Counted from the stretch's first letter, positions 5,433 to 13,581 are shown. The stretch: 13,800 bases of DNA from CAYOLL01 sp964404765 [NCBI: uncultured Gemmatimonadota bacterium] (GCA_964404765.1 CAYOLL010000159.1:1-13800), one strand, 5' to 3'. The notes: generated from the letters alone by a model not told the origin. Program-made: numbers and translations.

Positions 5433-7484
5433 TTAGACCAAAGCGGCTTCAGCCATCGCCGGCTCTTCAAACTTCACCTTTTCTTTTTCGCGGCGAGGTT
5501 CTACCGGTTTGCTCACTATATTGCGCGGTCGATCACCAGGAAACTGCTTGATGTATTCCTCCTGCGGTGTGCGGCCCGTGCCGGCGGCGACCGGCGATTT
5601 TTCCGGCACATAGTAACCGCTGTTGGGCAGGGAATCGTTCAGCTTGATGGCGGCATCGGAGGCCTTGCGCATGGATTCGTCAGCGTTCTCGGTCATGGCG
5701 CGGACGTTTTCCTTAATCTTCAATTCCGCCAGATCCAGAAAGTGTTCGGCAGCGGTGCGATCCGCTTCAAAAGCCGGGCCGGATTGGCCGTAGCGCACCT
5801 GCATATCCAGCTTGGCCAGAACGCACGTCATCGCGTGCAGCATAATGGCGTTTTCGCTCAAGCGTGCCTGCACACATTGATATTTCAGGATAGCTTCCTT
5901 ATGCCGCTTGCTGGCCAGCTTAAACTGCCGGCTGTGATCCTGCACCAACCAGGCGATACGGCGGGCTGTCGGCAGCAAAGACGGATGCACATTATTGATG
6001 GCCGGCATCTGCTTTTTCGCGCCCAGATACAACTGTGCGCCCAACGTGACCGCTACCTTGACAATCTTAAAATTAAAGCCGTTTTTGACAATCCGGCCGA
6101 TATTCCCAAAAAAGCTTTGATCGCCATCCCACAATAACGCTTCCTGCAAACCCACCATCTGCTCGGCCAATTGCTTGCCGCCATAACCGAAAATAAAAGA
6201 GTGCATCACCTCGTTGGCGCCTTCCACAATTCGGTAGATGCGGGCGTCGCGGAAAGTGCGCTCCAGCTCGTTTTCGGTCATGTAACCTTCGCCGCCCATG
6301 ATCTGCATCGCATCGTCCACTACGCGCCAGCCCATTTCCGAGGCAAACACCTTGGACACCGCGGTTTCCACCATAATATCGTTGTCATGCCGGTCCAACA
6401 TGCCGGTCGTCATATACAAAACCGCGTCAATGGCATAACACAGCGCCGACATACGGGCAATATATTGCTGCATCTGCTCAAAATCGGCCAGCGGGCGTTG
6501 AAACTGATAGCGCGTCCGGGCCCATTTGATCGACTGCTCCATTGCCCCGCGCGCAGCGCCCAAAATCCCGGCGGACAGCGTGCAGCGGCCATAATTCAGA
6601 CAGGTCAGCGCGACATTCAAGCCCTTGCCTTCCTGATGCAGCAAATTTTCCTTGGGCACTCTGACGTTAGTAAAGCGAATCCTGGCCTGCCACGTGCCGC
6701 GAATGCCGCATTTGGAGCGATTCTTTTGAAAGATGTCGATACCTTCCATTTCCGGTGTGCAGACTAAAGCAGTCACGCGGTCGCTGACTTTACCTTTTTT
6801 ATCGGTAAATTTTTGCTTGGCCATGACTGTGAACAGCTCGCTGTACGCGCCGGAAGTGGACCACTTCTTCTCACCGTTGATAATATAATACTGGCCGTCG
6901 GCGCTCAGTTCGCAGCGTGTTTCCTGGCCGCCGGCGTCGCAGCCGACGTTCGGCTCCGACAGACAAAAAGCCGACAGGCTGGATTTGGCCATCTGGGGCA
7001 GCCAGCGCTTTTTTTGCTCTTCCGTGCCAAACAACATCACAGCTTTGCAGCCAATGGACTGATGGGCCGAGACCATGACCGAGGTGGACGCGCAGCTTCT
7101 GCCGATGCGTTCCAGCACCCGATTGTAACTGGTAATGCCCAAACCCAGCCCGCCGTATTGCTCCGGAATGGTCATACCCAGCACACCGAGATCAAACAGC
7201 CGTTTAATCACCCAACCGGGAATTTCCTGATCCTGGTCAATCTGGATAGAGGGATGTTCGTTGCACAGGTATTCGTCCAGCGTGGCCAACAATTTATCAG
7301 CCTTACGCTTTTCCTCGGCGGTGACTTCCGGGTATGGGAAAACCAGTTCCTGCCGGAAGTTGCCCCAAAACATATTCTTGACAAAGCCCATTTCCGAAGG
7401 CTCGGGGCCCATCATGACCTCGGCCTCTTGCAGCATTTGCCGGTCTTGCTCGGAAACGTTTTTTAGATTGGATAAATCAGCCAT
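5433..7484 (-). CDS. Acyl-CoA dehydrogenase, long VLCAD/ACAD9-like form
   Basis: A 683-residue FAD-dependent acyl-CoA dehydrogenase, which would oxidise acyl-CoA to trans-2-enoyl-CoA in beta-oxidation and pass electrons to electron-transfer flavoprotein. Seen: the N-terminal helical domain with LGMTIPEQYGGLGLG (about 102-116); the first family signature, FCLSEPNVGCDAGGQET (173-189); GEKKWSTSGAYS (204-215); the second signature, QIMGGEGYMTENELERTFRD (394-413); and the catalytic glutamate in IVEGANEVM (E421). The C-terminal extension of about 240 residues is what marks the VLCAD/ACAD9 branch, whose members prefer long chains and associate with membranes; chain length here is inferred. The start has AAGGAG eight bases upstream. 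It is separated from the mutase activator by a terminator, so it is probably a single-gene unit. The last 30 residues are lysine/arginine and glutamate rich. Confidence 0.95.
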   Translation of the reverse strand: MADLSNLKNVSEQDRQMLQEAEVMMGPEPSEMGFVKNMFWGNFRQELVFPYPEVTAEEKRKADKLLATLDEYLCNEHPSIQIDQDQEIPGWVIKRLFDLGVLGMTIPEQYGGLGLGITSYNRVLERIGRSCASTSVMVSAHQSIGCKAVMLFGTEEQKKRWLPQMAKSSLSAFCLSEPNVGCDAGGQETRCELSADGQYYIINGEKKWSTSGAYSELFTVMAKQKFTDKKGKVSDRVTALVCTPEMEGIDIFQKNRSKCGIRGTWQARIRFTNVRVPKENLLHQEGKGLNVALTCLNYGRCTLSAGILGAARGAMEQSIKWARTRYQFQRPLADFEQMQQYIARMSALCYAIDAVLYMTTGMLDRHDNDIMVETAVSKVFASEMGWRVVDDAMQIMGGEGYMTENELERTFRDARIYRIVEGANEVMHSFIFGYGGKQLAEQMVGLQEALLWDGDQSFFGNIGRIVKNGFNFKIVKVAVTLGAQLYLGAKKQMPAINNVHPSLLPTARRIAWLVQDHSRQFKLASKRHKEAILKYQCVQARLSENAIMLHAMTCVLAKLDMQVRYGQSGPAFEADRTAAEHFLDLAELKIKENVRAMTENADESMRKASDAAIKLNDSLPNSGYYVPEKSPVAAGTGRTPQEEYIKQFPGDRPRNIVSKPVEPRREKEKVKFEEPAMAEAALV

Positions 7485-7767
7485 ATTGTAAACTCCTTAT
7501 TCGTAAGATGCGTTGGGAAAAAGGATTTATGGAAAAATTGAATACTAACAAAGACTACGTTTTTTGACCAAATCACATTTAAAGGTAACAAATTCTACTT
7601 TTTGGATAGATCAACCCCGTAAAATGATGCGTCGAATACCAACATTAGCATACACCTAACATTTTGGGCTCATAACATAAGTAATTTTTGCAAAAAAGCA
7701 AGGTTGACTTTCAAAGCTTCAGCCAGGTAATCGGCTGGACCAAAATAGACCCCACATTGTCTAAATA
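7485..7767. other. Intergenic region upstream of the acyl-CoA dehydrogenase
   Basis: AT-rich non-coding DNA that must carry the dehydrogenase promoter. I find no convincing -35/-10 pair and no operator-like palindrome. The only sharp structure in the whole gap (7485-7808) is the terminator at 7768-7804. Confidence 0.5.
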
Positions 7768-7804
7768 AAAAAGCCTCGCGCCATAATTGGCAGCGAGGCT
7801 TTTT
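7768..7804. terminator. Intrinsic terminator, bidirectional
   Basis: AAAAAGCCTCGC (7768-7779) pairs exactly with GCGAGGCTTTTT (7793-7804); GCC and GGC extend the stem around an ATAATT loop with one bulged base. It has T-runs on both strands and starts four bases after the stop codon of the mutase activator gene. Confidence 0.93.
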
Positions 7805-7808
7805 CGAT

Positions 7809-9614
7809 TCAGGCCGTATACTTCGCATACATGTCCGAAATTTTGTACCACTTAACCAGCGTGGCCACTCGTTCATCTGGTTTGGTCGGGATTTTGATGG
7901 GCCGGCCGCGCGCATCCAAAAAGACACCGACCTGCCCGCCGTGCAGAACGCCTTCCACCGGTTTGCCGCTGCCCTGACCCATGTCGAAACCCTTGGCCGG
8001 GGTGACGGTGCACTTGGCCCGTTGGCCGACTTCCAGCTTAATCAGCTTGTAGTCGCCGACGTTGGCGCTTTCGTTCAGAGTTGTGCCGTCGGGCATTTCG
8101 ATTTTGATGTCAAAACACTTGCTGCCGGGCTTGCCTTCGCCGGTTGGGGCGACGCAGGTGCCCAATCGCACCATGCAATCTTTTTCAAAGACTTCCTTGG
8201 CTGCTTGCTTGTCTACCGTGGACAGCACGCCCAAATGCGGCATCATAAAGATTGAATCTACCGCCAGTTGGGTAATACCTTCCGGGGCAAAGGCGTCAAT
8301 GGCCATTTGAGCAGACTGCGCCCGTCGCGGGGCATGGGACAGCACACCGCCGCTGCCGACAATCAAGTCCAGGGTCATCATTTTGATCAATGATTCGCCA
8401 GTGCCGGTTTGCTGGAAGGTGTCGGAAATGGTACGCTGCTGCTGCACGCCCTTGAGGCCGACGGCCAACGCCTTGTGCTGCTCGAAGGCTAAGCGCAGGG
8501 CTTCACGGGCCACGGCTTGTTCCACCATCAATTCGGCCAGCGATTGGGGAATCGTGGTCGGGCGGATCATCTTGTTTTTGACGCGATTGCGCAAGTCAGA
8601 CTCATCCATTTCGAACGGCACCCAGCGCATGACGTTTTCCAGGCCGGCCTCGGCAAAGACATTGGAAATGCTGTAGCTCATGCCCAGGTTGGCGCTGACC
8701 GAGCGGTTAAAGATTTCCTCAAAAACTGAGAAAACGTCGGTGGTTGCTCCGCCGATGTCCACGCCGACAATGTTGATGCCTTCGTCTTTGGCGATGATTT
8801 TCATGATTTCGCCGACGGCTGCCGGGGTCGGCATAATCGGCACATCTACCAGCTCCATCAGCTTGGGATAGCCGGGCGCGTGGGCCATGACGTGCTCTTC
8901 GAACAAGTCCTGGATTTTGGCGCGGGCCGGCTGCAAATTCTCCCGCTCCAGCGACGGGCGGATATTGTCGGTAATATCCAGCGCAGTTTTGTTGCCCAAA
9001 ATCTCCTTGACCGTATCGCGGGCTTTGATGTTGCCGGCGTAGATCACCGGCAGGTTGTATTGATTGCCCAGGCGCGGCTTGGGATCGGCGGCGGCGATCT
9101 GCTCGGCCAATTCCGCCACATGGGTGATGGTGCCGCCGTCGGTGCCGCCGGAGAGCAAAACCATGTCCGGACGCAGGCGGCGGATGCGGTCAATCCGTTC
9201 GTGCGGCTGGCGGCCGTCATTGGCGGCCATGACATCCATGACGATGGCGCCGGCGCCCAACGCGCAACGTTCGGCGCTCTCGCCGGTCATGGCTTTGACT
9301 GCGCCGCCGACCATCATCTGCAAGCCGCCGCCGGCGCTGCTGGTGGAGATGTAGATGTCGCTGCCGTCCGTGCCGTCAAACGGGCGCTTGATGGTCTGCC
9401 CGTCCAGCAGTTTGCAGCCGCGCAGTTCCTCCAGTTCGATCACCGAGTTGATGACACCCTGAGTGACATCTTCAAACGGTGTTTCCACGGTGGTCGGCGC
9501 TTCGCCGCGTGTGGTCAGCCGGTATTCGCCGCCCACTTTTTCGATCATGATCGCTTTGGTGGTGGTGCTGCCGCAGTCGGTGGCGATGATGCGGCGCAGT
9601 TCTTTTTTGGCCAT
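7809..9614 (-). CDS. GlmL/MutL-type ATPase, activator of a cobalamin-dependent mutase
   Basis: A 601-residue protein of the GlmL/MutL family in the actin/Hsp70 (ASKHA) superfamily; it is not the mismatch-repair MutL. Family members sit with adenosylcobalamin-dependent aminomutases or glutamate mutase and are thought to act as repair chaperones that exchange damaged cofactor using ATP. Seen: phosphate-1 loop DCGSTTTK (13-20), LSGGTDGG (154-161), phosphate-2 loop VGVDIGGATTDV (283-294), and a later GSGGVLSHA glycine motif. The length is somewhat above the roughly 460-residue clostridial GlmL and fits the longer form. The start has AAGGA seven bases upstream. No mutase subunit (GlmE, GlmS, KamD, KamE) is in the window, so its partner must lie elsewhere. 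It ends at a strong terminator and seems to be transcribed alone. Confidence 0.88.
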   Translation of the reverse strand: MAKKELRRIIATDCGSTTTKAIMIEKVGGEYRLTTRGEAPTTVETPFEDVTQGVINSVIELEELRGCKLLDGQTIKRPFDGTDGSDIYISTSSAGGGLQMMVGGAVKAMTGESAERCALGAGAIVMDVMAANDGRQPHERIDRIRRLRPDMVLLSGGTDGGTITHVAELAEQIAAADPKPRLGNQYNLPVIYAGNIKARDTVKEILGNKTALDITDNIRPSLERENLQPARAKIQDLFEEHVMAHAPGYPKLMELVDVPIMPTPAAVGEIMKIIAKDEGINIVGVDIGGATTDVFSVFEEIFNRSVSANLGMSYSISNVFAEAGLENVMRWVPFEMDESDLRNRVKNKMIRPTTIPQSLAELMVEQAVAREALRLAFEQHKALAVGLKGVQQQRTISDTFQQTGTGESLIKMMTLDLIVGSGGVLSHAPRRAQSAQMAIDAFAPEGITQLAVDSIFMMPHLGVLSTVDKQAAKEVFEKDCMVRLGTCVAPTGEGKPGSKCFDIKIEMPDGTTLNESANVGDYKLIKLEVGQRAKCTVTPAKGFDMGQGSGKPVEGVLHGGQVGVFLDARGRPIKIPTKPDERVATLVKWYKISDMYAKYTA

Positions 9615-9650
9615 AAGTTATCCTTTGGTTTAGCCTGAAATACTTGTCCG

Positions 9651-9714
9651 CCACAAAGTCACGAAGTCACTAAATAATGATATGGATCGCGTTAAAGCGC
9701 TCCGGTGCTTTGTG
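9651..9714. repeat. Fold-back repeat with CCACAAAGTCACGAAGTCAC motif
   Basis: The first 20 bases (9651-9670) match a motif familiar from intergenic repeats of many bacteria. CACAAAG at 9652-9658 is complementary to CTTTGTG at 9708-9714, and a second small stem (AAAGC/GCTTT, 9694-9711) overlaps the right arm. It lies between the regulator gene's 3' end and the mutase activator's start, in the latter's leader or promoter region. Confidence 0.4.
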
Positions 9715-9810
9715 TTTCTGCTGCGTAAGCTTTTCAGACAGAATGATTTGTAGCTACAAAATACAAAATTTTAAAAATAGTATCAATGCTTTATCGTATA
9801 ACGGATATCA

Positions 9811-10170
9811 TTAAATTCCAAACTCAATCTTAAAATCTGTGGCCATAACCATCGGTTTGAGCGCATGTTTCTGTCTTTTTAATTCAACAATTCCGTACCG
9901 CGCCATCGTATGCAAGGTTTTTGATAAATTCCCTCGGCTCCGGCCGGTCAATTTTTCTAATGTTGTGATAGATTCGGGATTTTCGCGCAGAATGATCTTG
10001 AGCAAGTCCTGATTTCGACTATTGAAAACCTCCGCCATGGTTTCAAAGGATTCGAACCAAATTTTAGGCTCGTTAGATTTTGGGATGTACTCGCCTTTTG
10101 AAATGGCCATAGTTCGGCTTTTGTAGTCGGTTTTCGATATAATCCCAACATGTAAGATTTGCTTTTGCAC
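9811..10170 (-). CDS. Winged-helix regulator, HVO_A0114 / COG4190 type (antitoxin-like)
   Basis: A 119-residue DNA-binding protein. The N-terminal part carries the conserved pattern SRTMAISKGEY, then EPKIWFESFETMAEV, and the C-terminal half is a winged helix with NPESITTLEKLTG, RSRGNLSKTLHTMARYG and a short wing (about residues 54-100). This layout is that of the HVO_A0114/COG4190 family of putative transcription factors, often found beside small toxin-like genes. The likely start is the GTG at 10170 and not the ATG at 10182, because the codons after that ATG (bases 10180-10175) read GGAGGT, a near-ideal Shine-Dalgarno sequence five bases before the GTG. It is the last gene of a tight minus-strand run. 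No recognisable toxin is next to it; the neighbouring 112-residue protein is the only candidate partner. Autoregulation would be typical but is not shown. Confidence 0.85.
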   Translation of the reverse strand: MQKQILHVGIISKTDYKSRTMAISKGEYIPKSNEPKIWFESFETMAEVFNSRNQDLLKIILRENPESITTLEKLTGRSRGNLSKTLHTMARYGIVELKRQKHALKPMVMATDFKIEFGI

Positions 10171-10174
10171 AGAT

Positions 10175-10180
10175 ACCTCC
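10175..10180 (-). promoter_or_regulatory. Shine-Dalgarno GGAGGT fixing a GTG start
   Basis: GGAGGT (10180-10175) precedes GTG at 10170 by four to five bases. An in-frame ATG at 10182 overlaps this site and so is unlikely to be used. Confidence 0.75.
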
Positions 10181-10194
10181 ACATAATCCGCGTT

Positions 10195-10533
10195 CTATGG
10201 CTTGCCTGCTTTGCGCTTACGGAGTTCTTCGGCGTCTATTTCCTCAATCAAACAAATCAGTTTTTCGATATTGTCGCGGTTTTCCATCAACAAGGCAAAT
10301 TTTTCATATTCGACTGTGGTAAACAGCATGGCCACAAACGGCTGAAAAAAGTGCATGGTCTGACTGCCAATATAATTCAAAGGCCGCATGGATTCAAGAA
10401 AAAGAATGGCCGGGACGGTCATTTGGAAATCGACCACTTTTTGGGCGACTTTGCGCAGCAGTTGAATTTCGGCGTCGGTCAGCCCGGGCGGCGGGGCCGG
10501 TTTGGATTCGGATGATTTGGATTTAAACCACAT
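10195..10533 (-). CDS. Small helical protein of unknown function
   Basis: A 112-residue protein I cannot assign. It starts with a lysine/serine/proline-rich stretch (1-17), followed by predicted helices: AEIQLLRKVAQKVVDF (21-36), a hydrophobic middle with PAILFLESMRPLNYIGSQ and FFQPFVAMLF (about 41-71), then NRDNIEKLICLIEEIDAEE (85-103). The mix of one amphipathic and one hydrophobic section suggests a helical adaptor or a membrane-associated protein. It has no recognisable catalytic motif. It lies 26 bp after the methyltransferase-nuclease and 24 bp before the regulator, so it is very likely co-transcribed with both. The start has no clear Shine-Dalgarno, only an A-rich leader. Its stop codon lies inside a short repeat fragment (10186-10198). 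Confidence 0.7.
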   Translation of the reverse strand: MWFKSKSSESKPAPPPGLTDAEIQLLRKVAQKVVDFQMTVPAILFLESMRPLNYIGSQTMHFFQPFVAMLFTTVEYEKFALLMENRDNIEKLICLIEEIDAEELRKRKAGKP

Positions 10534-10559
10534 TTTTTGTTAACCAGGTAGGTATTGGA

Positions 10560-12188
10560 TTACAATTCAAGCTGCTCATCCGGCGTCTCGCGAATGCGTG
10601 GCGCACGTTTAAAGGTCGCAAAATCCGGCGGCTTTTGAACCACTGCGCCGGTCAGCAATTCCTCAATTGTCAAAATTTGCAAGACGGGAAAGTCTTTGTG
10701 CCAGCCGGGGGAATGGTAAACACCTGCAGTGCGGGCTTCCTGCCGCATCGGTTCGGTGGGCGCTTCCAGCGTGATCAATACACCGATGGGCGCTTTGTCC
10801 CGCTCGATCACGCCGCGCAGATCGCGAATATCGCTGACGCCGACCTTGCCGCTTTTGATCTGAACAATGACCCGTTTAGGTTTTCGGTTGGCCTCGTCTA
10901 TAAAGTTAATGACGCCGTCAATGCCGTGATCCGCGCCTTTTTTGCCCGTTTTGCGCTTTCCTTCTTCTGTAGAAACTGGCTCACCAACCGGTTTGGCCTG
11001 CACCAGCGACAACGCCCACCATTGGAATTGATAGCGGTTATCCCGCGCCAAACGGCGGGCGGAAGGAACATCTTTGGGCTCGCCGATAATTTGGTAGTCT
11101 TTGTTGGCGATAAGTTCAAAAGAGTCCTGCAGCCGATATTTTTGCAGGGCAATCGCCAAATGGGTGATGTCGATGCCCATCCAGCGCCGGTTGAGCTTTT
11201 GAGCGGCGACGACCGCCGTGCCGCAGCCGCAAAACGGGTCAAGCACCACATCCCCTTCATTGCTGGATGTTAAGATGATCCGCTCCAGCAAGGCCTCCGG
11301 TTTTTGGGTCTGGTAGCCCAAACGTTCGCGTGCTTGCGAATTGATCGGCGGAATGTCAATCCAATTGGCCTGCAACGGCACGCCTTTCGTTTCATCTAAA
11401 TAGCGCTTGATGCGGATGCCGCCTTTTCCTGTAAAATGCAACTTATTTTCTTCATCCAACTTTTGCATAGTTTTTAGAGGAACGCGCCACAAAGAGGTTA
11501 TACCTTTATACTCATATTGGTAGCCGCCGCCGGTCAAGCCCTTCGCACTCAAATCATAATCAGCCCATTTTCTCCCGTCGGCAGTCTGGTGTCGAAAACG
11601 TTTAAGATATTCTTGTTCATGAGGAATGTACTGTTGGTTCCAAGTCCAGCTCTGGTTTTTGGTATAGAAAAAGATAAGGTCGATATTGCGGCCATAGCGC
11701 TTTGGGTCATTATGCGCACTGGTTCTTTTCCAGACGATTTCGTTGCGGAAGTTCTCTTTGCCGAAGATGGTGTCCATGACGACTTTGAGATAATGACCAA
11801 CGGTCGGGTCGCAATGCAGATAAATGCTGCCGGTTGGCTTGAGGACGCGGCGCAGTTCGATTAAACGCGCAGTCATCATCACCAGATAGGCCATGACTTG
11901 ATTACGACCTACAAAGTCCAGCATTGCTCCGATCATCTTGACCACGTGCTCGGAGGCGTCGCGCACGATCTCTAAATAAATTGCTTCCGCGTTATCGTCC
12001 CAATGCCAGGTGTCGTTAAATGCCACGATTTGCGCCGGCGATTCCAAACCGGTCTCCTCTTTAAAGATGACATTGTACGGTCGATTGGAATTAAAGGGCG
12101 GATCGAGATAAATTAAATCGACGCTCTCGGCGGCGAGATATTCGCGCAGAATGGGTAGATTGTCGCCATAGTATAGAGTGTTGTTCAT
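10560..12188 (-). CDS. DNA methyltransferase (beta-type amino-MTase) fused to Mrr-like nuclease domain
   Basis: A 542-residue bifunctional-looking protein. The methyltransferase part has DPPF (residues 29-32) first, a large target-recognition region (about 155-285), QTQKPEAL (293-300) and the AdoMet-binding LDPFCGCGT (316-324). This motif order defines the beta group of N6-adenine/N4-cytosine methyltransferases. After a basic linker with KRKTGKKG, the C-terminal part (about 385-515) has GIDGVINFID (422-431) and VQIKSG (442-447), which fit the Mrr-type PD-(D/E)xK nuclease fold, ending in a conserved-looking LQILTIEELLTG (503-514). Modification and cleavage may thus be joined in one chain, but cleavage is unproven. 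The ATG at 12188 gives the normal family N-terminus (MNNTLYYGDN); a longer in-frame start at 12245 would overlap the hydrolase gene by 23 bp and add residues with no family counterpart. Confidence 0.88.
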   Translation of the reverse strand: MNNTLYYGDNLPILREYLAAESVDLIYLDPPFNSNRPYNVIFKEETGLESPAQIVAFNDTWHWDDNAEAIYLEIVRDASEHVVKMIGAMLDFVGRNQVMAYLVMMTARLIELRRVLKPTGSIYLHCDPTVGHYLKVVMDTIFGKENFRNEIVWKRTSAHNDPKRYGRNIDLIFFYTKNQSWTWNQQYIPHEQEYLKRFRHQTADGRKWADYDLSAKGLTGGGYQYEYKGITSLWRVPLKTMQKLDEENKLHFTGKGGIRIKRYLDETKGVPLQANWIDIPPINSQARERLGYQTQKPEALLERIILTSSNEGDVVLDPFCGCGTAVVAAQKLNRRWMGIDITHLAIALQKYRLQDSFELIANKDYQIIGEPKDVPSARRLARDNRYQFQWWALSLVQAKPVGEPVSTEEGKRKTGKKGADHGIDGVINFIDEANRKPKRVIVQIKSGKVGVSDIRDLRGVIERDKAPIGVLITLEAPTEPMRQEARTAGVYHSPGWHKDFPVLQILTIEELLTGAVVQKPPDFATFKRAPRIRETPDEQLEL

Positions 12189-12196
12189 AGGTAACA

Positions 12197-12226
12197 AATA
12201 TAGGCCGCGTTTGTCAAGGCTGTCAA
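12197..12226 (-). promoter_or_regulatory. Possible promoter overlapping the hydrolase stop codon
   Basis: On the minus strand TTGACA (12226-12221) and TATATT (12202-12197) are 18 bp apart, a good housekeeping-type match. A second TTGACA (12217-12212) lies nine bases downstream of the first. Transcription would begin about at the methyltransferase ATG, giving an mRNA with almost no leader, and no Shine-Dalgarno precedes that ATG. Confidence 0.4.
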
Positions 12227-13059
12227 GGTTTTTGTTGTCGGTCAAGGGCCTCGCTCAAAAAAGCGTCCAGCCCGTCTAAATAGCGTGCGCCGGAAATGAA
12301 AGGCCCTTCATTATGATCGCCGACAATATCCAGCAGTTTCTTGGGCGGATTCGCAGCGGCAAAAAGCGCTTCGGCGTGCTGAAAAGGGATGATTTCGTCA
12401 TGCTGACTGTGGATAATCAGCGACGGGCAGGTGATGCGGGCCATGCGCTCCAGATTGGGGTAGCGAATCCGGGCCAGCAGGCGAATCGGAAACATGGGAT
12501 AGGCGGCCGCGCCAATATCGGGCACGGAGGTAAAAACCGATTGCAGAATGAGCCCGCCCGGTCGGACTTGTTCGGCTAAATAGGTGGCAATGCCGCCGCC
12601 CAGCGACTCACCCAAAATCACGATGCGCTGCGATGCAAGCTGCTTTTGCTCAACCAGAAAGCGCCAGGCCGCCTCGCCATCACGATAGGTGCCGGCTTCC
12701 GTTGGCGTGCCATCGCTTTGGCCGTAGCCACGATAGTCAAACAAAAAAACATTCAGGCGGCGCTGTTGAAAGATGCGGGCATAATCCAGGCGATGGGCAA
12801 TATTGCCGGCGTTGCCATGACAAAAAAGCAGTGTGCCGCGCGCGCTGTCCGCCGGAACAAACCAGCCATGAATTTTGACCTCGTCAGCAGTCGTCATCCA
12901 GACATCTTCGTAGGCTAAGCCGATGAGACTCGGCGTTGTTTCCAAACCGCGTGTCGGAAAGTAGACCAGATAGCGCTGAAAAACAAATAACAACGCCATC
13001 ATCATTACGTAGACGGCTAATAATGAAGATAAAATGGGAAGCATACGGGGGACTTTCAT
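12223..13059 (-). CDS. Membrane-anchored alpha/beta hydrolase (BEM46/YfhR-like)
   Basis: A 278-residue serine hydrolase. One N-terminal membrane helix (about 8-28) anchors it, most likely with the catalytic domain outside the cytoplasm. The domain has the oxyanion-loop HGN (81-83), FDYRGYGQSDG (107-117), the nucleophile elbow GESLGGG (S152), the acid in HSQHDEIIP (D221) and the base in GDHNEG (H249), so the triad is complete. Size and motif order match the BEM46/YfhR (COG1073-type) group, whose substrates are mostly unknown; esterase or lipase-like activity is inferred. GAGG lies seven bases before the ATG. It is the first gene of the tight minus-strand run, 34 bp before the methyltransferase, but a promoter in that gap may uncouple the two. 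Confidence 0.92.
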   Translation of the reverse strand: MKVPRMLPILSSLLAVYVMMMALLFVFQRYLVYFPTRGLETTPSLIGLAYEDVWMTTADEVKIHGWFVPADSARGTLLFCHGNAGNIAHRLDYARIFQQRRLNVFLFDYRGYGQSDGTPTEAGTYRDGEAAWRFLVEQKQLASQRIVILGESLGGGIATYLAEQVRPGGLILQSVFTSVPDIGAAAYPMFPIRLLARIRYPNLERMARITCPSLIIHSQHDEIIPFQHAEALFAAANPPKKLLDIVGDHNEGPFISGARYLDGLDAFLSEALDRQQKP

Positions 13060-13426
13060 ATTTGTGCCTCAATGATGAAAACGCCACGTTTTAAGTGTTG
13101 TGCCTGTCAAATTACAGTTGCCTGCGGTTGCTGTCAACAAAGTTTACTGGAATGGATCGCGCTGGGCAAATATTTATATTGCTGCACAAGTTCTTTCATA
13201 AATTGAGCGTACTCGGATTTTGTTCCCATCGTCGCCTGCCTGCCCCGTATGCCTGGGCAGTTGTGACAACCTGCGCGTTTCAATATCTCAACAGAGTTGT
13301 CGAAAATGGCCCGTCCACCTACGATTCGGTTGACCCAATCGCCGATTTGCTGATTTTCAATCCAATTGGCTGGACTTTATTTTACTTTGATCCTGTGGCA
13401 AAATTCTTTGGCCAAAAGCTTCATCT

Positions 13427-13441
13427 CTTTTATGAATTTTT
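13427..13441. repeat. Target-site duplication, left copy
   Basis: CTTTTATGAATTTTT directly precedes the left terminal inverted repeat and is identical to 13582-13596. Confidence 0.88.
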
Positions 13442-13581
13442 TGTACTAGTCAACGACCTGTCGAACACTGTCATTCCGAAGGAATCTTTTTGCAAGCTTG
13501 TACAAACCCCGTTAAAAGATTCCTTCAGAATGACATCCGATCAAAACTGTGGAAGTGTTCAAGAGGTTGTTGACTAGTACA
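13442..13581. mobile_element. 140-bp MITE-like element with 28-bp terminal inverted repeats
   Basis: The left end (13442-13469) begins TGTACTAGTCAACGACC and matches the complement of the right end (13554-13581) at 25 of 28 bases, including the first 13. Inside, a second inverted pair of 21 bp (GTCATTCCGAAGGAATC plus TTTT at 13470-13490, complement at 13514-13534 with one mismatch) forms a further stem. The element is flanked by a perfect 15-bp direct repeat. It codes for nothing, so it would be moved by a transposase encoded elsewhere. A long duplication suggests an IS4-superfamily or IS1634-like enzyme, by analogy only. Confidence 0.88.

Noticed and set aside
5355-6137. Plus-strand open frame of 260 codons
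   Set aside because: Antisense to the acyl-CoA dehydrogenase and starts inside the octamer repeat element.
7809-9614. DNA mismatch-repair MutL
   Set aside because: The motifs are those of the GlmL-type ASKHA ATPase, not of the GHKL fold.
8880-9638. Plus-strand open frame of 252 codons
   Set aside because: Antisense to the GlmL/MutL-type gene, whose motifs are unmistakable on the other strand.
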